Source: Amycolatopsis eburnea | Lineage (GTDB): Bacteria; Actinomycetota; Actinomycetes; Mycobacteriales; Pseudonocardiaceae | DNA length: 64,000 nucleotides | Direction: 5' to 3' | Assembly: GCF_003937945.1 (NCBI RefSeq) | Contig: NZ_RSEC01000036.1 | Location: 434,001-498,000, forward strand | Part shown: one piece after another, positions 25,612-34,820 of the stretch | Position numbering within the stretch: position 1 is the first letter of the stretch | Layout: each line of letters opens with the position of its first letter | Translations under genes and position numbers: made by a program | Notes under the pieces: model-generated | What the model was told of the DNA's origin: nothing | Seen by the model: the letters and a program-made list of their open reading frames with translations, nothing else | Database searches by the model: none

Positions 25612-28012
25612 CCGCGTCACGTCGTTCTCCCTCGTTCTGCTGGTTGCCCGCCTGATCGGCGAACCAGCCGTGCTCACGAGGGCGTTCTTCACCACCAGGC
25701 CGCCACGACTGGCCCGGCTGGCCGCCGGGGGAGGTCGCGGGGGTCCAGCCCGGAGGGGCACCGTAGTTCGGCGGGCCGCTCTGGCCGCCGGCCGGGCCGC
25801 CCGGGTAGCCGCCGGGCTGCTGGCCGCCGTAGGACTGCGGCCAGTGCGCCGTGCCGTTGGGGCCGCCGTTCGGACCGCCGTAGGGACGGCCGCCGTTCGG
25901 GTAGGCACCCGGCTGCGGCGGAGCGTACGGGTTGGCGTTCGGGTCCGCCGGCGTCGGGGCCGGGTACGGCGGGCCGCCGGGCAGGTCGCCCGCGCCCTGG
26001 GCCGTGCCGACCGGGGTCGGCTCCGGCTTGAGGGCCGGCTTCGGCTCCTTCTCCGGCGGCGGCCACGGCTCGCCGCGCTCCATCGCCAGCTCGCCCGGGG
26101 TCTTGATCGGCGGCTTGTCCGACGGCGTGCGCTCGCCGAACTCGTTGAAGACGGTGATGTGCGGGCGCTTCTCGACGGTCGCGAAGATCCGCTCGAGGTC
26201 CTTGCGCTGCAGCGTCTCCTTCTCCAGGAGCTCGATGACCAGCTCGTCGAGGACGTCGCGGTAGGTGTTCAGCACGTGCCACGCCTCGGTGTGCGCCGTC
26301 TCGATGAGCTTGCGCACCTCCTCGTCGATCTCGTGCGCCACCTCGAGCGAGTAGTCCGCCTGCCGCCCGGCCGACCGGCCGAGGAACGGGTCGCCCTGCT
26401 CCTGGCCGTACTTGACCGCGCCGAGCCGGGCGCTCATGCCGTACTCCATCACCATCGCGCGGGCGATCTTCGTCGCCTGCTCGATGTCCGCGGACGCGCC
26501 GGTGGTGGGCTCGTGGAAGACGAGCTCCTCCGCCGTGCGGCCACCCATCGCGAAGACCAGGCGGCCGATCATCTCCGAGCGGGTCATCAACTCCTTGTCG
26601 TCCTCCGGGACGATCAAGGCGTGCCCGCCGGTGCGGCCGCGCGGCAGGATGGTCAGCTTGTAGACCGGTTCGATGTCCGGCATCGCCCACGCGGCGAGCG
26701 CGTGCCCGCCCTCGTGGTAGGCCGTGATCTTCTTCTCCTTCTCGGAGATGATCCGGCTCTTGCGGGCGGGGCCGCCGACGACGCGGTCGACCGACTCCTC
26801 CAACGCGACGTCGGTGATCACGTGCCCGTTCTGGCGGGCGGTGAGCAGCGCGGCCTCGTTCAGCACGTTGGCCAGGTCCGCGCCGGACATGCCAACGGTC
26901 CGCTTCGCCAGGCTGCCCAGGTCGGTGCCCTGCGCGATCGGCTTGCCCTTGGCGTGCACCTCGAGGATCGCCTTGCGGCCGCGCAGGTCGGGCGCGGACA
27001 CCGGGATCTGCCGGTCGAACCGGCCGGGGCGCAGCAGCGCCGGGTCGAGGATGTCGGGCCGGTTGGTGGCCGCGATCAGGATGATGCCGCCGCGGGCGTC
27101 GAAGCCGTCCATCTCGACGAGCAGCTGGTTCAGGGTCTGCTCACGCTCGTCGTGCCCGCCGCCGAGGCCGGCGCCGCGCTGGCGGCCGACCGCGTCGATC
27201 TCGTCGACGAAGATGATGCACGGCGCGTTCTGCTTGGCCTGCTCGAACAGGTCGCGCACTCGCGAGGCACCGACACCGACGAACATCTCGACGAAGTCCG
27301 AGCCGGAGATCGTGTAGAACGGCACGCCCGCCTCGCCGGCGACGGCTCGCGCGAGCAGCGTCTTACCGGTACCCGGCGGCCCGTAGAGCAGCACGCCCTT
27401 CGGGATCTTCGCGCCGAGCGCCTGGTAGCGCGCCGGGTTCTGCAGGAAGTCCTTGATCTCGTACAGCTCTTCGACGGCCTCGTCGGCACCCGCGACGTCC
27501 CCGAAGGTCGTCTTGGGCATGTCCTTGTTCAGCTGCTTGGCCTTGGACTTGCCGAAGTTGAGGACGCGGTTGCCGCCGCCCTGTGCGTTGTTCATCATCC
27601 ACATCAGCAGGCCCAGGACGAGGGCCAGCGGGATGGCGAAGATGAGGATCTGCGTCAGCACGCCCTGCTGGGTCACCTTGGTGGTGAACTTGATCGGCTG
27701 GCCGCCGTTCTTCGCCGCGATCAACGAGTCGTAGATCGGGCGGGTGGCGTCCGCCGGGTACTGCGAAATGATCTGGGTGACCTGCTGGCCGTCCACGTCC
27801 ACCGGCTTCGAGAGCAGCAGCTTGAGCTGCTGTTCCTTGTCCTCGAGGCTGGCTTCCTTGACGTTGTTCGAGGAGATCTGGGAGTTCGCCACCGAGATGG
27901 GTGCCTGGGTGTACCCACGATCACTGTCGAAGATCGTGTTGTACGCGAACAACGCCAGCAACCCCGCGACGATCCACAGCAGTGGGTTCCTGAGCACGCT
28001 CTTCCGGTTCAT
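25592..28012 (-). CDS. ftsH: ATP-dependent zinc metalloprotease FtsH
   Basis: 806 residues. Two transmembrane helices (about 10-28 and 115-137) flank an extracytoplasmic domain. Then come AAA+ Walker A GPPGTGKT (about 205), Walker B IIFVDEID, the SRH arginines and the zinc site [10 protein letters not shown]. It degrades membrane and soluble proteins. The C-terminus (last ~190 residues) is a Pro/Gly/Asn-rich, probably disordered tail, longer than in E. coli but usual in actinobacteria. It leads the fol operon. Confidence 0.98.
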   Translation of the reverse strand: MNRKSVLRNPLLWIVAGLLALFAYNTIFDSDRGYTQAPISVANSQISSNNVKEASLEDKEQQLKLLLSKPVDVDGQQVTQIISQYPADATRPIYDSLIAAKNGGQPIKFTTKVTQQGVLTQILIFAIPLALVLGLLMWMMNNAQGGGNRVLNFGKSKAKQLNKDMPKTTFGDVAGADEAVEELYEIKDFLQNPARYQALGAKIPKGVLLYGPPGTGKTLLARAVAGEAGVPFYTISGSDFVEMFVGVGASRVRDLFEQAKQNAPCIIFVDEIDAVGRQRGAGLGGGHDEREQTLNQLLVEMDGFDARGGIILIAATNRPDILDPALLRPGRFDRQIPVSAPDLRGRKAILEVHAKGKPIAQGTDLGSLAKRTVGMSGADLANVLNEAALLTARQNGHVITDVALEESVDRVVGGPARKSRIISEKEKKITAYHEGGHALAAWAMPDIEPVYKLTILPRGRTGGHALIVPEDDKELMTRSEMIGRLVFAMGGRTAEELVFHEPTTGASADIEQATKIARAMVMEYGMSARLGAVKYGQEQGDPFLGRSAGRQADYSLEVAHEIDEEVRKLIETAHTEAWHVLNTYRDVLDELVIELLEKETLQRKDLERIFATVEKRPHITVFNEFGERTPSDKPPIKTPGELAMERGEPWPPPEKEPKPALKPEPTPVGTAQGAGDLPGGPPYPAPTPADPNANPYAPPQPGAYPNGGRPYGGPNGGPNGTAHWPQSYGGQQPGGYPGGPAGGQSGPPNYGAPPGWTPATSPGGQPGQSWRPGGEERPREHGWFADQAGNQQNEGERRDADGPDKP

Positions 28013-28214
28013 ACGACTCGGCCCTGGTGGCCTCGACCCTCCCTGGTTGGGCGGCTCCTGTGATACCCGCCATCACGATCTTGACAACCCGTGGTGCCCG
28101 GGCTGCCGTCCCATCAGGGTACCGTCCGCTGCCGCGTTCATCCCCTGTGAGCCTCTCGCAGGTCAACGGGCGATACCGCGCCGGGGTTCCCGGCCGGTGC
28201 CGACGGGGTTCACG

Positions 28215-29042
28215 CTAGCGCGTGCCGTCGGACACACTGCTCACCATCTCGCCCAGCCGCGTCCGCAACGTCGCCGGGTCGGCCGGGGCCACCGTGACCC
28301 ACTCCCGACCGTCCGTACCTGCGCGGGAGAGGCTCAGGTAGCGGCCGGTCGCGGTGTCGAACCAGGCCAGGACGCGGGACCGCTGCTTGGCCCCGACCTG
28401 CGAACGGCTGTTCGCTGCCAGCTGACCGCCCCGCTGCCGCGGCTGCCCGGCCAGGCGGCCGTACGCCTCCCGCGGGTCGGCCGTGACGCGCTCGCTCAGC
28501 GGGGTGCGGCGTGCCTTGCCCCGGCGTTTGTCTTCTTCCTCACCCGGCGCCGACGGCAGCGACACGGGCACCCGGATCGGGGGCGTGCGCAGGGCGTCGT
28601 CCAGCGGGAGCGTGACCGACGCCTCGCTGCCGCGCGGGCCGGCGGGCAGCACGTCGACGACCGCGGACACCAGCGCGTCCGGCGCCAGGTCACGCAGCCA
28701 GATGCCGTCGGCGTCCTGGACCGCGAGCACGCCCTTGCTGTCGTCGGCCGCCGCGAGCACGCCGACGGTCGGCGCCTCGAACTGCGGGATGTGCAGCGCG
28801 TCGATGGTCAGCGGGGCGAAGGCCAGCAGGTGCAGCGCGTCTTCGATCGGGGGCGCGAGCGTGCCCCGCTGCTCACGGACGCCGCGCGCCTTCAGCTCGA
28901 CGTCGATGCGGTGGCGCAGGGAAACGCGCTCGTCCTCGGTCGCGCCGTGCGACCGGACGCGCAGCGGGTACGGCAGCTCCCCGACCTGCGCCGACTCCCA
29001 GAGGAAGTCGAACGCCAGCGGCGAGAAGAACTCTTGCATCAT
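28215..29042 (-). CDS. EspG-family T7SS chaperone (copy 1)
   Basis: 275 residues; two ATGs in tandem follow GGGAG, and the first is used. The EspG pattern is clear: FLWESAQVGELPYPLRVRSHG with ATEDERVSLR at the N-terminus, and at the C-terminus QRGGQLAANSRSQ followed by WFDTATGRYLSL and WVTVAPADPATLRTRLGEM. EspG proteins bind the tip of PE/PPE heterodimers and keep them soluble until export by their ESX system. Paralogue of the gene at 29426, with repeats between them. Confidence 0.85.
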   Translation of the reverse strand: MMQEFFSPLAFDFLWESAQVGELPYPLRVRSHGATEDERVSLRHRIDVELKARGVREQRGTLAPPIEDALHLLAFAPLTIDALHIPQFEAPTVGVLAAADDSKGVLAVQDADGIWLRDLAPDALVSAVVDVLPAGPRGSEASVTLPLDDALRTPPIRVPVSLPSAPGEEEDKRRGKARRTPLSERVTADPREAYGRLAGQPRQRGGQLAANSRSQVGAKQRSRVLAWFDTATGRYLSLSRAGTDGREWVTVAPADPATLRTRLGEMVSSVSDGTR

Positions 29043-29298
29043 TACTCTCCCGGATCGGACTCTTGCTCAGCGTAGCCCGCACCACCGACGAAAAGTGAGC
29101 GCCGGCCGAGCACGCTAGGAGAAGCCGGAGCCCGATCCTGGCAGAGGTGGCCGGTGGTGCCGGCAGGAGCCCACCGGCGCCGGCCGTGGCGAGTGGCGCC
29201 GGGCGGGCCCTGTGGTGTCTGGGGCCCGGCAAACTCGCGCCGGCGAGCGGGTGACCGGCGGCGGAGTCGCCTGGCCGTGGTCGGCCCGGCGCCGCGGA

Positions 29299-29357
29299 GA
29301 TGTCGTGAAAGGGTCGTTCATGTCGGCTGGTGAGGTGAACGACCCTTTCATGACATC
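29299..29357. repeat. Long hairpin with 22-base arms (family D)
   Basis: GATGTC-TGAAAGGGTCGTTCA and its inverse TGAACGACCCTTTCA-GACATC around a 15-base loop. It lies in the 383-base gap between the two espG genes. The rest of the gap is GC-rich and holds no gene I can support. It may terminate the downstream-facing transcript from 29426. Confidence 0.8.
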
Positions 29358-29425
29358 GCTGACCGGCCGCGCCGGCCCGGCTTTGCCGGGCGCCTGGCCG
29401 CAAACGCCACGCCCCTCGGGAACCG

Positions 29426-30214
29426 TCAGACCGGCGCGGCCGAACCCGCCGCCGTCGCCAGCATCTCGCCGAGGCGGTGGCGCAGGGTCGCCGCGTCCGC
29501 CGGGGCGATCGTGATCCAGTCGCGGCCGTCGCGGCCGCTGGTCGCCTGCGTGAAGTAGCGGCCCGTCTCGGTGTCGAACCAGCTCAGCACCGGCGTCCGC
29601 GTGCGGCCGCCCATCCGCGAACGCGCGTTGGCCGCGATCTGGCCGCCGCGCAGGCGGGGCTGGGCGTGCAGCCGGGCCAGTGCCTTGCGGTCCTCGTCCG
29701 CCGACGAGCGTTCGTCGCCGTTGCCGCGGCGCTGCAGGAAGTCGACGCCGTGCGCGCCGACCAGCTGCTCCAGCGGCACCGTGATCGACTTCTCGCTGCC
29801 GCGCGGGGCACCCGGCAGCAGCGAGACGATCGCACTGGCGAGGCCGTCGGTCGGGCACGGCTGCAGGTGCAGGCCTTGCCGGTCCTGCACCGCCAGCAGG
29901 CCCTGCCCGCCCAGCACGCCCGCCACCGCGAGCAGCGGCTCGGCGTCCGGGGCGATCAGCTGGACGGCGTCCAGGCTCAGTTCCGGGGTCGCCAGCACGC
30001 CGAAGTAGTCCTCGACGTGCGGTTCGGGCCGCCCGCGGCCGTCGGCGAGCCCGCGTGCGACGAGGCCCTCCAGCGTGCGGCGGCGCAGCAGCGCGCGCTC
30101 GTCGACGGTCGCGCCGTGCGAGCGGATGCGCAGCGGGTACGGCAGCTCGCCCAGCCCGGCGGACTCCCACAGGAAGTCCACCTCGACCGGGGTGAGCAGC
30201 TCAGCGTTCGGCAT
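29426..30214 (-). CDS. EspG-family T7SS chaperone (copy 2)
   Basis: 262 residues from the ATG preceded by GGGGGTGG; an upstream start would add 11 residues of no family match. It shares with copy 1 the N-terminal VDFLWESAGLGELPYPLR and C-terminal RLRGGQIAANARSR, WFDTETGRYFTQ and WITIAPADAATLRHRLGEM. It sits directly downstream of the PPE/WxG gene, the expected client position. The two EspG copies may serve different clients. Confidence 0.87.
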   Translation of the reverse strand: MPNAELLTPVEVDFLWESAGLGELPYPLRIRSHGATVDERALLRRRTLEGLVARGLADGRGRPEPHVEDYFGVLATPELSLDAVQLIAPDAEPLLAVAGVLGGQGLLAVQDRQGLHLQPCPTDGLASAIVSLLPGAPRGSEKSITVPLEQLVGAHGVDFLQRRGNGDERSSADEDRKALARLHAQPRLRGGQIAANARSRMGGRTRTPVLSWFDTETGRYFTQATSGRDGRDWITIAPADAATLRHRLGEMLATAAGSAAPV

Positions 30215-30274
30215 CGAGCCACCCCCAAGAGAAACCGGGCCGGGCACACCGTCGGCGTGCCCGGCCCGAAAGGA

Positions 30275-31663
30275 TCAGCGGTCTTCGTCGTCCCCGGACC
30301 ACGCGCCGATGACCGGCGGCGGGGTCGCCTGGTTGGCGCCGAAGGCCTCGTCCGGGTCCGCCTCGATGAGGAAGGACGCGTGCGTGTGCTCCTCGTCCTG
30401 CTCGCCCTGGGCACCTTGCGGGGCCATGCCGCCCATGCCGCCCGGGTTCATCGGCGGCGGGGCCTGCTGCCCGCCGATGGTGCCGGCGGACGAGACGAGC
30501 CCCTGCTGCGGTGCCTGCTGCGAAGCGGCGCTCTGGCCCTCGGCCGAAGCCAGGGTCGTGTCGTTCTCGGCCTTCGAGCCGGACTTGCTGCCCGCGCCGA
30601 GCGCCCGCGACGCCAGCGCGCCGAGACCGCCGGCGACGCCGCCGATGCCGAGGCCCATCCCGATCTTGCCCAGCGGGCTGCCGCCACCGGCCGCCGTGCC
30701 GCCCGGGGCGACCTGGCCGGCCCCGGTCACGGAGCCGGCACCGGTGCCCGGGGCCGAACCGCCGGGGGCGTCGCTGCCGAGCGAGGCCGCGTCGGCCCCG
30801 AAGCCGCCGGGCCCGCCGTGGCCCGCCCCGGCCACGCCGGCCGCGTGCTGCGCGCCGAACGCGCCGCCGCCGAACCCGGAGCCGCTGGAGGCGAAGATCG
30901 CGTCGCCCGCGCCACCGGGGAGCCCCTGGACCGGGCCGGTGCTGCCGACGGCGTTGACCGAGTTGAACGAGACGGAGTTGTGCGAGCCCGTCGGCTTCAT
31001 GCCGAGCGACTCCGGGCCGAAGCTCGGGGTCGAGCTGTCGACCTCGCTCATCGCCTTGGTGTAGGCGTTGAAGAACGCGACCTGCTGCGCCTTGACGTCG
31101 TTGGCCGCGTCCGCCTGCGCCTTCTGGTCGGCGATCAGCGCCGCCGGACCGCCGGCGAGCGCCGCCGCCATGGCCTGCTTGGGGTCGTAGTCCTTGGGGG
31201 CCGGCATCTTCTTGACCTCGGCGGCCGCCGCGGCCTGCCGGGCGAGCCGGTCGGACATCGTGTGCGCGGCGTCGGAGGCCTGCGAACCGGAGTTGGCGAT
31301 GGCCACCAGCGCGCCCTGCGCGCCGCCGGCACCCTGGCCGACCCACGCGTTGCCCAGCTCGGCGATCGCGTTGTACAGGTGGTCGGACGCCTGCTTCAGC
31401 TCGGTGCCGTGGTGCGCCCAGGCGTGCCCGGTCGCCTCGGCCGTGCCGGGGTCGTTGTTGTTGACCGCGCCGGCGTACAGCTGCTGGCTTTCCTGCGCGT
31501 TCCAGTTCGGCGGGTTCGCGATCGCGCGGTCGCTGCCCATGTCGAAGCCGCCGGCGCTGCCGCGGGCGTTGGCGACGATGTTCTGCGCCGCCGAGTTGTC
31601 GCCGAGCGGGACGAGCGAACCCGGGTCGGTCGACGACGGCTGGTCGCTGTGGTTCGGAGCCAT
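30275..31663 (-). CDS. PPE/WxG-type T7SS substrate
   Basis: 462 residues. The N-terminal ~180 residues are helical: IANPPNWNAQESQQLYAG resembles the PPE-domain start, and GNAWVGQGAGGAQ provides the W-x-G turn. A second helical hairpin (QKAQADAANDVKAQQVAFFNAYTKAM) follows. The rest is Gly/Ala/Pro-rich with one short hydrophobic stretch, typical of exported PPE tails. There is no signal peptide. Neighbours are EspG downstream and a YxxxD-bearing small protein upstream, so the cluster has chaperone, substrate and partner but no secretion machinery. Confidence 0.72.
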   Translation of the reverse strand: MAPNHSDQPSSTDPGSLVPLGDNSAAQNIVANARGSAGGFDMGSDRAIANPPNWNAQESQQLYAGAVNNNDPGTAEATGHAWAHHGTELKQASDHLYNAIAELGNAWVGQGAGGAQGALVAIANSGSQASDAAHTMSDRLARQAAAAAEVKKMPAPKDYDPKQAMAAALAGGPAALIADQKAQADAANDVKAQQVAFFNAYTKAMSEVDSSTPSFGPESLGMKPTGSHNSVSFNSVNAVGSTGPVQGLPGGAGDAIFASSGSGFGGGAFGAQHAAGVAGAGHGGPGGFGADAASLGSDAPGGSAPGTGAGSVTGAGQVAPGGTAAGGGSPLGKIGMGLGIGGVAGGLGALASRALGAGSKSGSKAENDTTLASAEGQSAASQQAPQQGLVSSAGTIGGQQAPPPMNPGGMGGMAPQGAQGEQDEEHTHASFLIEADPDEAFGANQATPPPVIGAWSGDDEDR

Positions 31664-31686
31664 GACTGCGAAATCCCCCTCAGGAC

Positions 31687-32052
31687 TCAGGCGTTGCGGA
31701 ACGGGTCGGCGGCGGCGTTGTCGATCTCGTGGTAGCGGGACATCGCCGTGACGATGCCCTCCTCCGCGGCCGAGTACTGGTCGAGCAGGTTCTGCAGCGC
31801 GGCGGCGTAGGAGTCGCCACCGCCGTCGGCGCGCTGCACGAACTTCGCGGCCATCGCGTTGCCGACCGGGTTGTCGCCGAGCTTCGGCGGCTGGGCGAGC
31901 GTGCCCGCGCTGCTGAGCAGCGCTTCGACGGCGTCCTTGCCGGTGCGGATCTTGTTCAGCACGGTCTGCGCGGCGTCGGGGTCGATCCCGACCTGACCCG
32001 CCGCGGCCGCGGCCTTGAAGGCGTTCGCGTCGGCAGCGCTGCTGTTCCCCAT
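31687..32052 (-). CDS. Small YxxxD-motif T7SS partner (EspC/PE-like)
   Basis: 121 residues, starting MGNSSAADANAF after GGGAGAGAG. Helical; ends with SRYHEIDNAAADPF, an exact YxxxD T7SS export motif at the C-terminus. It lies 23 bases upstream of the PPE/WxG gene in the same operon, the place where PE or EspC-like partners are usually found. Inference: it forms a heterodimer with the PPE/WxG protein and carries the export signal. Confidence 0.68.
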   Translation of the reverse strand: MGNSSAADANAFKAAAAAGQVGIDPDAAQTVLNKIRTGKDAVEALLSSAGTLAQPPKLGDNPVGNAMAAKFVQRADGGGDSYAAALQNLLDQYSAAEEGIVTAMSRYHEIDNAAADPFRNA

Positions 32053-32196
32053 TTGAGCTCTCTCCCGTTCCCCCGACCCGGTCACCGCGGGCACGACTGG
32101 TCTTCGCATAGGTTAACGCACGTGATCAGAGCCTATGACGCAAACTTCGCGACCGGGGTTCCGCGATTCCGGTGGTTGCGGTGAACGGTCGGTGAA

Positions 32197-32748
32197 CTAC
32201 GAGGTGTAGACCTTCGGGTCCAGCGTCCCGATGTACGGCAGGTCCCGGTAGCGCTCGGCGTAGTCGAGGCCGTAGCCGACGACGAACTCGTTCGGGATGT
32301 CGAAGCCGATGTACTTCACCGGCACGTCCACCTTCACGGCTTCGGGCTTCCGCAGCAGCGAAACGACCTCGAGCGACGCCGGGTTGCGGCTCGCGAGGTT
32401 CTTCAGCAGCCACGACAGCGTCAGGCCCGAGTCGACGATGTCTTCGACGATCAGGACGTCCCGGCCCGCGATGTCGCGGTCGAGGTCCTTGAGGATCCGC
32501 ACGACACCCGACGACGACGTCGCCGAGCCGTACGAGGAGACGGCCATGAATTCCAGCTGCGTCGGCAGCGGCAGCGCGCGGGCGAAGTCGGTCATGAACA
32601 TGACCGCGCCCTTCAGGACGCCCACCAGCAGGAGTTCGCCCTGCCCGTTGGCCGGGTAGTCGGCGGCGATCTGCTCCGACAACTCCGCGATCTTGTCCTT
32701 GATCTGCTGCTCGGTGACGAGCACGGAGGCGATTTCGCCCTCGTACAC
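32197..32748 (-). CDS. hpt: Hypoxanthine phosphoribosyltransferase
   Basis: 183 residues from GTG, preceded by AGGAGAATGACCC. The PRPP-binding motif [13 protein letters not shown] is intact, and [16 protein letters not shown] and [15 protein letters not shown] match the purine salvage enzyme. It makes IMP or GMP from hypoxanthine or guanine. The gene directly follows tilS (stop at 32752), the widely conserved tilS-hpt-ftsH order; here esp-type genes lie between hpt and ftsH, as in mycobacteria. Confidence 0.97.
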   Translation of the reverse strand: MYEGEIASVLVTEQQIKDKIAELSEQIAADYPANGQGELLLVGVLKGAVMFMTDFARALPLPTQLEFMAVSSYGSATSSSGVVRILKDLDRDIAGRDVLIVEDIVDSGLTLSWLLKNLASRNPASLEVVSLLRKPEAVKVDVPVKYIGFDIPNEFVVGYGLDYAERYRDLPYIGTLDPKVYTS

Positions 32749-32751
32749 GGG

Positions 32752-33711
32752 TCATTCTCCTCGTGTGGTGGGTTGGGAGGTGAGGCAGAGCCTGCCACGG
32801 CACCGGCTCGCCTCCAAGTTGCCGGGCAACCAGACGCCGCCCTGACCACGCCACCGGGCGACCAGTCCGTCGACCGCGCGGAGGTGTCCGTCGGTGAGTT
32901 CGCGCACGCCCGAGCCCAGCAGCCACCTGCGGAGAACCCGCCGCCGCAGGGCGGGCGGCTCGCCCTCGAGGACTCCCACATCCAGTCCTTCGGGGCCGCC
33001 CGCGCGGGTGAAGATCCTGTCCGCCATTGTGTCCAACGCCTCGTTGTCCTCGCGCAGCTGCGCGGCCGTGCGGGCGAGCGCGCCTGCCACCCCGCCGTTG
33101 AGGACGTCTTCCAGGAGCGGCAGCACTTCGGTGCGCAACCGGACGCGCGTGAAGCGCGGTTCGGCGTTGTGCGGGTCGTCCCACGGCTCGACGCCCAGCT
33201 CGGCGCAGGCGGCCCGGGTGGTGGCGCGCGGGACGGCCAGCAGCGGCCGTCCCCACGGCGGGTCGTGCGGCCGCATCCCGGCGACGCTGCGCGCGCCCGA
33301 GCCGCGGCCGAGGCCGAGCAGGACGGTTTCGGCCTGGTCGTCGAGGGTGTGGCCGAGCAGGACGAGCTCGTGCCCGGCCAGCGCCCGGTAGCGGGCGTTG
33401 CGCGCGGCGGCTTCCGGGCCACCGGGGCCGGTCACGTCGGCGCGGCGCACCTCGGCTTCGTCGACGCCGAGCGCCTTCGCGGCCGTGGCGGCGTCGAGCG
33501 CGATCTTGCCCGAGCCCTCCTGCAGGCCGTGGTCGACGACCAGCGCGCGGACGACGTGGCCGCGGTGGTGCCCGACGTACGCGGTGGCCTCGGCCAGCGC
33601 GAGGGAATCGGCGCCGCCGGAGACCGCGACGCAGAGTTCGGCCGGCGCTTCGACGCCCTCCAGGAAGGCGCGGACGGCCCGCCGGACGGCCGCGACCGCC
33701 GGCCCGGTCAT
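32752..33711 (-). CDS. tilS: tRNA(Ile)-lysidine synthetase
   Basis: 319 residues. The PP-loop ATPase motif is AVSGGADSLALAEA (31-36 SGGADS). VVDHGLQEGS, LLGHTLDDQAETVLLGLGRGSG and PRFTRVRLRTEVLP are TilS-specific. The C-terminal domain is short, as in actinobacteria. It converts C34 of the CAU-anticodon tRNA-Ile to lysidine so AUA is read as Ile; essential. The start overlaps the zinc protease stop by four bases. Confidence 0.95.
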   Translation of the reverse strand: MTGPAVAAVRRAVRAFLEGVEAPAELCVAVSGGADSLALAEATAYVGHHRGHVVRALVVDHGLQEGSGKIALDAATAAKALGVDEAEVRRADVTGPGGPEAAARNARYRALAGHELVLLGHTLDDQAETVLLGLGRGSGARSVAGMRPHDPPWGRPLLAVPRATTRAACAELGVEPWDDPHNAEPRFTRVRLRTEVLPLLEDVLNGGVAGALARTAAQLREDNEALDTMADRIFTRAGGPEGLDVGVLEGEPPALRRRVLRRWLLGSGVRELTDGHLRAVDGLVARWRGQGGVWLPGNLEASRCRGRLCLTSQPTTRGE

Positions 33712-34745
33712 CCGTGCAGGCGCCGGACCCACGCCGCCGGATCGGCGATCTCGGCGCGCGACGGCAGGGTGTTCGGCGAGCGCCAGACGGCGTTGAAGCC
33801 GTCCATGCCGACGGCGTCCACGACGTGCTTCGTGAACTTCGCGCCTTCTTCGTACTGGCGGATCTTCGCGTCGACGCCGAGCAGCGCGCGCAGCAGCCGG
33901 TCGAAGACCCCACCGCCCTTGCGCCGGGCGGTGAACCGCGCGCGGATCGTGTCGACGCTCGGGACGACCCGCGGCCCGACGGCGTCCATCACGTAGTCGG
34001 CGTGGCCTTCGAGCAGCGTCGAGAGCGCCAGCAGCCGGTCGAACACCGCGCGTTCCTTCGGCGACTGGAGCAGCTCCGCGAGGTTCAGCTTCGGCCCCTG
34101 CTTGATCGCCTCGGGCAGCCTGCCGAACAGGTCCGACAGGCTGTCGCTGCCCCCGCCGGCGAGGCCGGAGACGAGCCGCTCGACCTCGTCGGCGAAGTAG
34201 TCGCGCAGCCACCGGACCGCGGTGAACTGCAGCCGGTGGGTGCATTCGTGCAGGCAGACCCAGAGCCGGAAGTCGTGGCCCGGCACGTTCATCGCCTGTT
34301 CGGCGGCGACGACGTTCGGCGCGACGAGCAGCAGCTGGCCATCCCGCTCCGGCCCGCCGAAGGGGTCGTACTGGCCCAGCACGCGGCTGGCGAGGAAGGC
34401 GAGCACGAGCCCGGTCTGGACGCCGGCGCCCCCGGCGAGGATCGGCCCGAGCGCCCCGCCCTGCTGCGGCAGCGCGCGCCCGGTCAGCGCGTCGAGCCCG
34501 GCGGCGGCGGAGCGCACCCAGCCGGGCCGGTCGACGACCTCGCCGGGCAGCAGCGGCAGGTCGAGACCCAGGTTCGTCAGCTGCCGGACGTGCCCCTCGG
34601 CCTCCATCGTCAGCTCGCGAAGATCGGTGACGGCCGCTTCGGCCTCCTCGCGCGGGACCGACGGGCCGCCGCGCACGAGCAGCGCGCCGGTCTGCGCGGC
34701 GATCGCCCAGTCGACCATGGGCCGGGTCTCGGTTTCCTGACTCAC
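33708..34745 (-). CDS. Zinc-dependent metalloprotease, DUF2342 family
   Basis: 345 residues from the GTG chosen here; an ATG nine codons later is the alternative. The DUF2342/TIGR03883 family carries HECTH (166-170 here) inside FRLWVCLHECTHRLQF and a later LLALSTLLEGHADYVMD with a conserved Glu. This family has sometimes been labelled F420-biosynthesis associated from phylogenetic profile only. It sits between dacB and tilS, the same order as M. tuberculosis Rv3627c-Rv3626c-Rv3625c. Substrate unknown. Confidence 0.88.
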   Translation of the reverse strand: MSQETETRPMVDWAIAAQTGALLVRGGPSVPREEAEAAVTDLRELTMEAEGHVRQLTNLGLDLPLLPGEVVDRPGWVRSAAAGLDALTGRALPQQGGALGPILAGGAGVQTGLVLAFLASRVLGQYDPFGGPERDGQLLLVAPNVVAAEQAMNVPGHDFRLWVCLHECTHRLQFTAVRWLRDYFADEVERLVSGLAGGGSDSLSDLFGRLPEAIKQGPKLNLAELLQSPKERAVFDRLLALSTLLEGHADYVMDAVGPRVVPSVDTIRARFTARRKGGGVFDRLLRALLGVDAKIRQYEEGAKFTKHVVDAVGMDGFNAVWRSPNTLPSRAEIADPAAWVRRLHG

Positions 34746-34820
34746 CCTTCCGACGCTACCTGGCCGGTGGGCGTTTCCGGCCACGATCTTCGTACGGTTC
34801 GCACACGGAGAGGTACGCCG

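Noticed and set aside
29115..30170. 351-codon frame on the minus strand spanning the gap and the second espG gene
   Set aside because: It is out of frame with espG copy 2, lacks a ribosome site and its sequence is Arg/Ala/Gly-rich shadow.
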